Assembly: GCF_011038975.1 (NCBI RefSeq)
Contig: NZ_JAAKEC010000012.1
Coordinates: 1-64,000 of the forward strand
Source of the DNA: Adlercreutzia sp. ZJ176
Lineage (GTDB): Bacteria > Actinomycetota > Coriobacteriia > Coriobacteriales > Eggerthellaceae
DNA: 64,000 bases
Reading direction: 5' to 3'
Positions within the stretch are counted from its first letter, which is position 1. Each line of letters opens with the position of its first letter. The notes below the pieces were generated by a model. That model was not told the DNA's origin, ran no database searches, and worked only from the letters and a program-made list of their open reading frames with translations. This document shows, piece after piece, positions 45,232-51,922 of the stretch. A program made the position numbers and the translations under genes.

Positions 45232-45345
45232 GCTGAGGGCTGAGGCGGAGCCCAGTCGCTCAGACAGTCCTGCTCGCTCGAAATGCTCGCCGAGCATTTC
45301 GGCTCGTGCGGAACTCGCTTGGTGAGCACCGCCTCAGCCCTCAGC
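45232..45345. repeat. Long nested inverted repeat between pheS and pheT
   Basis: Outer arms of 17 bp, GCTGAGGGCTGAGGCGG (45232-45248) and its exact complement (45329-45345), enclose an inner perfect 11-bp pair, CGAAATGCTCG (45279-45289) / CGAGCATTTCG (45291-45301). As RNA this forms a 114-nt hairpin. It may adjust the pheS:pheT ratio, or be a palindromic mobile repeat. Confidence 0.75.
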
Positions 45346-45442
45346 TGGCTGCGACGCTTGCCAACGCAGGAGTTTTCCGGATGCAAGTCCCCCTTTGCCC
45401 GCATGCTTCGGCAGGCGGGTTGGAGAAGAAGGAAGAACACAC

Positions 45443-47914
45443 ATGAAGGTATCTTTGAAGTGGCTGTCCGAGTACGTGGACGTGCCGACTGACATAAAGG
45501 CGTTCTGCGACAAGCTCGACCTCACGGGCACGGGCGTCGAGGGCGTGGAGAAGACGGGCGCGGCGCTCGACGGCATCGTCGTGGGGCACGTGCTCACGTG
45601 CGAGGCGCACCCCGACAGCGACCACATGCACGTGGTCACGGTGGACGTGGGCGCGGGCGAGCCCGTGCAGATCGTGTGCGGCGCGCCGAACATCGCCGCC
45701 GGCATCAAGGTGCCGGTGGCCACCGTCGGCGCGGTTCTGCCCGGCGACCTCAAGATCAAGAAGTCGAAGCTGCGCGGCGTGGCGAGCTGCGGCATGTGCT
45801 GCTCGCAGCGCGAGCTCGGCTTCGGCTCCGACCACTCCGGCATCTGGGTCCTGCCCGAGGACGCGCCCGTGGGCGAGCCCATCGCCGACTACCTGAAGAT
45901 GACCGACACCGTGCTCGACCTCGAGATCACGCCGAACCGCCCGGACTGCCTGTCCGTCGTGGGCTTCGCGCGCGAGGTGGGCGCCATGTACCGGCAAAAC
46001 TGGCGCGACCCGCTTGGCGCCATGGCGGCCGAGCTTTCGCTCGACGCGAGCGGCGCGCCCGTCGACGAGGCCGTGAGCGTGACCGTCGAGGACGCCGTGC
46101 GCTGCCCGCGCTACACCGCGCGCGTCATCCGCGGCTGCAAGGTGGGCCCCTCGCCCGACTGGATGGTCGAGCGCCTCGCCGCCATCGGCCAGCGCTCCAT
46201 CAACAACATCGTGGACGTCACGAACTACGTCCTGTTCCTGCTCGGCCAGCCGCTGCACGCGTTCGACCTGGGCAAGCTCACAGGCGCTGATGGGCGCGCC
46301 CACGTGGTGGTGCGCGCGGCGCGCGACGGCGAGCGCCTCACGACGCTCGACGGGGAGCAGCGCGTGCTCACCCCCGACATGACCGTCATCGCCACGCCCG
46401 AGCGCGGCGCGGTGGCGCTCGCGGGCGTCATGGGCGGGCTCGACACCGAGGTGACCGACGAGACGTGCGACATCTTCCTGGAGGCCGCCACCTTCGAGGC
46501 CGGCCGCACGAGCCGCACGAGCCGCAACCTGGGGCTCATCTCCGAGAGCTCCCTGCGCTACGAGCGCGGCGTGGACGACCAGGGCATGGTGGAGCGCTCG
46601 GCGGCCGCCGCCGCGCTCATCGCCGCGGTGTCGGGCGGCACGGTGAGCGCCGCGGCCGGCAACGAGAGCGGCTGCGTGGACGTGTGGCCCGCGCCGTCTG
46701 AGCCGGCGCGCCTCGCCTTCCGCATCCCGCGCTTCTGCGGCATGATGGGCGCCGACATCCCGCGCGACTTCGTGGTCGACGTCCTCGCCCGCCTGGGCTG
46801 CGAGGTGGCCGACACCGCCGACGCCGACGTGCTCGCGGTCGTCGCCCCCACGTTCCGCCCCGACCTCGAGCGTGAGATCGACCTGTACGAGGAGGTGCTG
46901 CGCCTGTGGGGCATGGACCGCATCGCGCCGACGCTGCCCGCGAGCCCCGACCGCGTGGGCGTGCGCACCGACGAGCAGCGCAAGCGCGACGTCATCAACG
47001 ACACCCTGCGCGCGTGCGGCCTGAACGAGACGATGACCTACTCGTTCGCCGAGCCGGGTGACCTTGCGCGCCTGCGCATGAGCCCCGAGGGCCTCGGCGC
47101 GCCCGTGGAGCTCCTCAACCCGCTCAACGCCGACCAGTCGGTGATGCGCCAGTCCGTCATCCCCGGCCTTTTGCGCAGCGTGGCCTACAACCAGAGCCGC
47201 GGCGTGCACAACGTGCAGCTCTACGAGATCGGCACGGTGTTCTCCACCGCCGAGGGCCGCAAGAAGCCCAAGGAGCGCAAGAAGGTGGCGGCGGTGATGG
47301 CCGGCGCCATGCACGAGGCGGGCTGGAACACCGCCGCGGTGCCGTTCGACTTCTTCGACGGCAAGGGCGTGCTCGAGAGCCTCGCGCGCGAGCTGGCGCT
47401 GCCCAAGGTGCGCTTCCGCGCGCTTGCGTCCGAGGACGCGCCGCACCTGCAGCCCGGCCGCGCCGCCGAGATGCTCTCCGGCGGCACGGTGATCGGCTGG
47501 GTGGGCGAGCTGCACCCGCTCGCGGTCGACGCGTTCGACGCCACGGCGCCCGTGGTCGCCTTCGAGCTCGACCTGGGCGCGCTCGTGAAGGCGTCATGCC
47601 CCGCGCGCCCCTACGTGGACGTGCCCACGTTCCCGGCCGTGTCGGTTGACCAGGCGTTCGTGGTGGCCGAGGACGTCGCGCACGAGAAGATGCTCCAGTG
47701 CATGACGTCGGCGGGCGGCAAGCTGCTCGAGAGCGTGCAGCTGTTCGACGTGTACCGCGACGAGGAGCGCGTCGGCGCGGGCAAGAAGTCGATGGCCTAC
47801 GCGCTCACCTACCGCGCCGCGGACCGCACGCTCACGAGCGAGGAGGTGGAGAAGGCGCACAACCGCCTCGTGACCAAGGTGTGCAAGGCGACCGGCGCCG
47901 AGGTGCGCGGCTAG
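45443..47914 (+). CDS. pheT: Phenylalanine-tRNA ligase beta subunit
   Basis: The 823-residue tRNA-binding and editing subunit. Domains in order are an N-terminal plus EMAP/tRNA-binding domain (about residues 40-150; VVGHVLTCEAHPDSDHMHV), B3/B4 editing (GQRSINNIVDVTNYVL ... LTTLDGEQRVLTPDM), B5 (about 405-475), a catalytic-like core, and the C-terminal FDX-ACB anticodon-binding domain (YVDVPTFPAVSVDQAFVV ... YALTYRAADRTLTSEEV). ATG 45443 has AAGGAAG upstream. The 218-bp gap after pheS is unusual for this operon and contains the nested inverted repeat. Confidence 0.96.
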   Translation: MKVSLKWLSEYVDVPTDIKAFCDKLDLTGTGVEGVEKTGAALDGIVVGHVLTCEAHPDSDHMHVVTVDVGAGEPVQIVCGAPNIAAGIKVPVATVGAVLPGDLKIKKSKLRGVASCGMCCSQRELGFGSDHSGIWVLPEDAPVGEPIADYLKMTDTVLDLEITPNRPDCLSVVGFAREVGAMYRQNWRDPLGAMAAELSLDASGAPVDEAVSVTVEDAVRCPRYTARVIRGCKVGPSPDWMVERLAAIGQRSINNIVDVTNYVLFLLGQPLHAFDLGKLTGADGRAHVVVRAARDGERLTTLDGEQRVLTPDMTVIATPERGAVALAGVMGGLDTEVTDETCDIFLEAATFEAGRTSRTSRNLGLISESSLRYERGVDDQGMVERSAAAAALIAAVSGGTVSAAAGNESGCVDVWPAPSEPARLAFRIPRFCGMMGADIPRDFVVDVLARLGCEVADTADADVLAVVAPTFRPDLEREIDLYEEVLRLWGMDRIAPTLPASPDRVGVRTDEQRKRDVINDTLRACGLNETMTYSFAEPGDLARLRMSPEGLGAPVELLNPLNADQSVMRQSVIPGLLRSVAYNQSRGVHNVQLYEIGTVFSTAEGRKKPKERKKVAAVMAGAMHEAGWNTAAVPFDFFDGKGVLESLARELALPKVRFRALASEDAPHLQPGRAAEMLSGGTVIGWVGELHPLAVDAFDATAPVVAFELDLGALVKASCPARPYVDVPTFPAVSVDQAFVVAEDVAHEKMLQCMTSAGGKLLESVQLFDVYRDEERVGAGKKSMAYALTYRAADRTLTSEEVEKAHNRLVTKVCKATGAEVRG

Positions 47915-47930
47915 CCGGCGGGCTCGCGCG

Positions 47931-48008
47931 GGGACGGCGCGGGCGCTTTGAGCCTGCGCGTCCCTTTGATAGGGGGTATTTGGAGAGGGGCCGCGCCTGC
48001 GGCCCCTC
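47931..48008 (+). terminator. Two consecutive hairpins after pheT
   Basis: The first hairpin (47931-47966, GGGACG...CGTCCC) is followed by TTTGAT. The second (GAGGGGCCGC-GCCT-GCGGCCCCTC, 47985-48008) is strong but lacks a T-run. They probably end the pheST transcript. Confidence 0.6.
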
Positions 48009-48090
48009 CCTGCTTGTCGTGGTAGAATCCCAAGCAGGTCAGACGATTGATGCGGGCGGCGCCTCGGCGCGCCCGCGTGAGAGGCAGTTG

Positions 48091-49380
48091 GTGAGCTTGC
48101 AGAACCCCTACGAAGGCCGCGGCCCGAACGCCGACGGCCGGCGGCGGCAGCCCGCGGGCGGCCGGCAGCCCGGCGGCGCCGGCGCGCCGACCGGCGGCAT
48201 GTCGCCCGAGGAATTCGCCCAGATGTGCCACACCATCGAGGAGTCAGTCTCCCAGGTGGCCAAGCTCGTCGGGGTGGGGCTCGGCAAAGCCGGCAGCGCC
48301 GCGGTCCAGGCAGCTGACGCCTGCCAGCAGGCGTACCGGGAGGCCGCCCAGACAAACGCGCGCCCCGCGCAGCCGGACCTCGCGCGCGTCCTGAGGGAGC
48401 GCGCGGGATCCGCCCTCGCGAGCGCGCGCTTCCGCTCCACCGCGGGGCTCACGGCGTCGGGCGTCGTCATGGCCGCCTTCGGCGGCATGCTCACCGTCTC
48501 GTTCCTCGTGGCGCTCGTCATCGCGCTGGTGGTGCCGCTGGCGGGCGCGGGCGTGGCCGTCGCGGGGCTCTCCGCGGCCTTCGCCGCGCTCTCCGGCTGG
48601 CTGCTCGCCGCGGGCGTGGGGCGCCTGCGCCTCGCGAGCCGCGCGAAGGCGTTCCAGCGCGTCTTCGGCTCGCGCGAGGTGTGCGACGTCTCCGAGCTCG
48701 CCCGGCAGCTCGGCATGAGCGACGCCCGCGCGCTCGCCGCGGCGCGCCAGATGCTGAAGCGCGGGCTGCTTCCCCAGGGGCACCTCGACGACGAGGGCAC
48801 CTGCCTCATGGTGACCGACGACGCCTACCTCCTCTACCGCCAGGTGCAGCAAGCCCGCGCGCAGCAGCTCGCCGAGGAGCGCGCGGCGCGCGAGCGCTCG
48901 CGCCTCGAGGCCGAGGCTGCGCGCGCGCGAGGCGAGCTGCCGGCCGAGGCGCGGGCGTTCGTCAGCCAGGGAGGCGGCTTCCTGGGCCAGATGCGCGAGC
49001 TCGACGCGCGCATCGACGACGCGGCGGTGAGCGCGAAGATCGCCGCCCTCGCCGAGGTGGTCGAGCGCATCTTGGCGCGCGTGGCGGACGAGCCGTCGGC
49101 GGCAGGCGGCCTCGAGCGCCTGAACAGCTACTACCTGCCCACCACCGTGAAGCTCTTGGAAGCCTACGACGACCTCGAGGACCAGCCCTCCCAGCTCGGC
49201 AACGTCGCCAGCTCGCGCCAGGAGATTGAGCGTGCCCTCGACACCTTGCATGGCGCCTTCGAGAAGCTCCTCGACGAGACGTTCCAGGACCTCACCCTCG
49301 ACGTGTCCTCCGACGTCAGCGTGCTGCATGCCGTGCTCGCGCAGGAGGGCCTGACCGAGGGCCCCTTCGGGAAGAGATAA
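48091..49380 (+). CDS. XpaC-like (5-bromo-4-chloroindolyl phosphate hydrolysis) membrane protein
   Basis: A 429-residue protein. It has a Gly/Pro-rich N-terminus, then two adjacent hydrophobic segments (about residues 125-170, TASGVVMAAFGGMLTVSFLV and VIALVVPLAGAGVAVAGLSA), and a long helical cytoplasmic region with LNSYYLPTTVKLLEAYDDLE ... ALDTLHGAFEKLLDETFQDL, characteristic of the XpaC family. The family is found next to telA, as here, and its real biochemical role is unknown. The GTG at 48091 is preceded by GAGAGG. Confidence 0.82.
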   Translation: MSLQNPYEGRGPNADGRRRQPAGGRQPGGAGAPTGGMSPEEFAQMCHTIEESVSQVAKLVGVGLGKAGSAAVQAADACQQAYREAAQTNARPAQPDLARVLRERAGSALASARFRSTAGLTASGVVMAAFGGMLTVSFLVALVIALVVPLAGAGVAVAGLSAAFAALSGWLLAAGVGRLRLASRAKAFQRVFGSREVCDVSELARQLGMSDARALAAARQMLKRGLLPQGHLDDEGTCLMVTDDAYLLYRQVQQARAQQLAEERAARERSRLEAEAARARGELPAEARAFVSQGGGFLGQMRELDARIDDAAVSAKIAALAEVVERILARVADEPSAAGGLERLNSYYLPTTVKLLEAYDDLEDQPSQLGNVASSRQEIERALDTLHGAFEKLLDETFQDLTLDVSSDVSVLHAVLAQEGLTEGPFGKR

Positions 49381-49398
49381 GAGAAAGGAAACCTCCCC

Positions 49399-50547
49399 AT
49401 GACCGACGACCTCACCTTCGACGGCGTCCCCGCCCCGAAGCTCACGCTCGAGCCGCTTGCCGACGAGAAGCCCGCGCAGGTGCTCGAGGCCACCCTCGCC
49501 CAGGCCCCCGCCGCCGCCCCCGCGCTCGACGACGTGCTCACCGACGAGGAGCGCGCGCAGGTGGAGGCGTTCTCCCGGCAGATCGACGTCGCCAACTCCC
49601 AGCAGGTGCTCCAGTACGGCGCCGGCGCGCAGAAGAAGATGGCGGACTTCTCCGAGATGGCGCTCGAGAAGGTGCGCACGCAGGACCTCGGCGAGGTGGG
49701 GGACCTCATCACGGGCGTGGTCACCGAGCTCAAGGGCTTTGACGTCGAGGAGGAGAAGGGGCTGCTCGGCCTCTTCAAGCGCCAGACGAACAAGCTCGCC
49801 GCCATGAAGGCGCGCTATGACAAGACCGAGGCGAACATCGACAAGATCACGCACGCGCTCGAAGGCCACCAGATGACGCTCATGAAGGACGCCGCCACCC
49901 TCGACAAGCTCTACGAGCTGAACCTGACGTACTTCAAGGAGCTCACCATGTACCTGATCGCGGGGCGCCGCCGCCTGGAGGAGGTGCGTGCCGGGCAGCT
50001 TGCCGAGCTGGTGGCACGCGCGCGCCAGACCGGGCGCACCGAGGACGCTGAGGCGGCGCAGAAGCTCGAGGCGGCGTGCAACCGCTTCGAGAAGAAGCTC
50101 TCCGACCTGGACCTCACGCGGACCATCGCCCTGCAGACCGCCCCGCAGATCCGCCTGGTGCAGAACAACGAGATGCTCATGATCGAGAAGATCCAGACGA
50201 CGCTCGTGAACGCGATCCCTCTGTGGAAGGGGCAGATGGTGCTCGCGCTCGGCCTCGCCAACAACGAGGCGGCCCTGCGCGCGCACGAGGCGGTGACCGA
50301 CATGACCAACGAGCTTCTGCGGAAGAACGCCGAGAAGCTCAAGTCCTCCACGGTGGAGGTCGCGCAGGCGAGCGAGCGCGGCATCGTGGACATCGAGACG
50401 CTGCGCGTCACCAACGAGCGCCTCATCGAGACGTTCGACGAGGTCATGCGCATCCAGGAGGAGGGGCGCGCCAAGCGCGCCGAGGCGGAAGGCGAGATGC
50501 GCAAGATGGAGGCCGAGCTGCGCGACAAGCTGCTGCAGCTGAGGTAG
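49399..50547 (+). CDS. TelA family toxic-anion-resistance protein
   Basis: A 382-residue, almost fully helical protein of the TelA/YaaN family (VANSQQVLQYGAGAQKKMADFSE ... GLFKRQTNKLAAMKARYDKTEANIDKI ... YLIAGRRRLEE ... QIRLVQNNEMLMIEKIQTTLVNAIPLWK). Named for tellurite resistance, members also affect envelope stress tolerance; the mechanism is unknown. GAGAAAGGAAA precedes the ATG. It is 18 nt behind the XpaC-like gene, a conserved pair. Confidence 0.9.
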   Translation: MTDDLTFDGVPAPKLTLEPLADEKPAQVLEATLAQAPAAAPALDDVLTDEERAQVEAFSRQIDVANSQQVLQYGAGAQKKMADFSEMALEKVRTQDLGEVGDLITGVVTELKGFDVEEEKGLLGLFKRQTNKLAAMKARYDKTEANIDKITHALEGHQMTLMKDAATLDKLYELNLTYFKELTMYLIAGRRRLEEVRAGQLAELVARARQTGRTEDAEAAQKLEAACNRFEKKLSDLDLTRTIALQTAPQIRLVQNNEMLMIEKIQTTLVNAIPLWKGQMVLALGLANNEAALRAHEAVTDMTNELLRKNAEKLKSSTVEVAQASERGIVDIETLRVTNERLIETFDEVMRIQEEGRAKRAEAEGEMRKMEAELRDKLLQLR

Positions 50548-50656
50548 TCGCGCGCGGCGGGCCGCGGGGACGCGCAGCGGCGGGACGGCGGGCAGCGCCC
50601 CTGCGCGCGGCGCGTCCCGCGGTCGCCCCGCGATCGCTCCCGCCCCGCAGCCGCCG

Positions 50657-51493
50657 TCAGATCTCGAACGACATCCCGTCGAGGGCCGCTTCCACGCGGC
50701 CCTCGTACTGCTCGAGCCATCTTGCCAGCTCGGCGTAGGTGATGGGCTCGTCGTAGTGCATGCACATATGCGTGAGGTAGATCTTCTTCGCGCCGAGCGC
50801 GAGCCCCTCCTCGATGCACTCCTGGATGGAGTGGTGGTCGTTCGGGCTCCAGTTGCGCTTCCAGAACGTGGCGTCGAGCGCCAGGACGTCGCAGCCGCGC
50901 ACGCGCGCGGCCGTCTCCTCGGGCAGACGCGCGGTGTCGGACGCGTAGAACATCCGCGTGCCAGGCGTGCCCGCGGCCGCGTCGCCCGGCGTCTCGATGA
51001 GGTAGCCGTAGGTTCCCGGCGCGTGCGTCACGGGGCAGGCGGTGTAGCGCACCCCGTCGAACTCGTGGACGTCGAAGGGCTCCATCACGTGCAGGTCCAG
51101 GCAGTAGGTCATGTAGTGGAACTCGCCCGCGATCCCCGAGAGCGCCGCCTCGGAGCCGAAGACGGGCATTTCTCGCTTCTGGACGAGCTGCACGAGGTAC
51201 TCGTACTCGCCGAGGCCGCCGATGTGGTCGAAGTGCGCGTGGGTGAACAGGATCTCGTCGACGTGGCGCACGTCCTCGCGCAGGAGCTGGTGGCGCGCGT
51301 CGGGCGGCGTGTCGATCACGAGCGTGGGGACGTGCCCCTCCTCGTCGGCCTGCCCGCGCACCATGACGCCGCAGTCGCCGCGGCGCAGCGCCGGGTTCGC
51401 GCGCGCCTCCTCGCAGGCGGGGCAGTCGCAGAAGAACGAGGGCACGCCGCAGCCGGCGGCGGTGCCCATGAAGGTGAAGGTGTGCTGGGGCAT
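50657..51493 (-). CDS. PhnP-like metallo-beta-lactamase fold hydrolase
   Basis: A 278-residue MBL-fold phosphodiesterase-like protein. It begins with the PhnP-type GTAAGCGVPSFFCDCPACEEARANP (structural-metal Cys22, Cys24, Cys27) and carries the metal motif THAHFDHIGG (H85, H87, D89, H90), later ligands in VTHAPGTYGYLIE, ASDTARLPEE and TFWKRNW, and THMCMHYDEP. PhnP cleaves 5-phosphoribosyl 1,2-cyclic phosphate; no other phosphonate genes are nearby, so the substrate is open. TAAGGAG precedes the start. It converges with telA and diverges from the molybdoenzyme operon. Confidence 0.87.
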   Translation of the reverse strand: MPQHTFTFMGTAAGCGVPSFFCDCPACEEARANPALRRGDCGVMVRGQADEEGHVPTLVIDTPPDARHQLLREDVRHVDEILFTHAHFDHIGGLGEYEYLVQLVQKREMPVFGSEAALSGIAGEFHYMTYCLDLHVMEPFDVHEFDGVRYTACPVTHAPGTYGYLIETPGDAAAGTPGTRMFYASDTARLPEETAARVRGCDVLALDATFWKRNWSPNDHHSIQECIEEGLALGAKKIYLTHMCMHYDEPITYAELARWLEQYEGRVEAALDGMSFEI

Positions 51494-51922
51494 GCGCTTT
51501 CTCCTTAGGGTGGAACAGTCTGCACGGGCGGGTCGACGGCGTTCGCCCATCGCGCACCCATCTCGATTATAGCCGCCTGAGCTCCACTTGTCGGAAAAGA
51601 ATAAAGGGTGGTGGCAACTACTGAACGCAATCGGTATAATCCCGTACTTGGTTAGGTGCGTCCTGTGCCGTGACGTTGGGAGAGAGCGTCTGAGCAGGGG
51701 ATAAGCCTGACCGCCGCGCTCAGCGCCCAAGCGGCGGGCATCCCGGCTCGTACCTTAGGGTGTAGGCCTTCCGGCCTTTTCCATCCTACGGGTTCGATGC
51801 CCCGAGCCCTCTTCTCGGCTACACTGTTGCGGCAATTTGCGGACATGAGGGCGCGCTCGCGCTCGCGGTGCGCTCATTCATTGGTGATGCAAGTAAGAGA
51901 CGAGAAGAAGAGGGGAAGGTAG
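51494..51922 (+). promoter_or_regulatory. Promoter and long structured leader of the molybdoenzyme operon
   Basis: TGGCAA (51612-51617) and a perfect TATAAT (51635-51640), 17 bp apart, start a transcript near 51647 with about 275 nt before the first start codon. The leader folds readily: a stem CCGCCGC/GCGGCGG nested in GGGAT/ATCCC (about 51698-51744), a GTAGG/CCTAC helix enclosing an AGGCC-TTCC-GGCCT-type hairpin (about 51762-51789), and CCGAG-CCCTCTT-CTCGG (51802-51818). It does not match the Moco motif, T-box, 6S or SRP consensus as I know them. It may be a new leader RNA or a separate small RNA. Confidence 0.5.

Noticed and set aside
51787-51802. Sequence GGGTTCGATGCCCC resembling a tRNA T-arm
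   Set aside because: No acceptor, D-arm or anticodon arm can be built around it, and the stem pairs for only three base pairs.
51641-51922. Moco riboswitch, 6S RNA or SRP RNA in the molybdoenzyme leader
   Set aside because: I could not find the conserved core of any of these. The structured character is reported without a family name.
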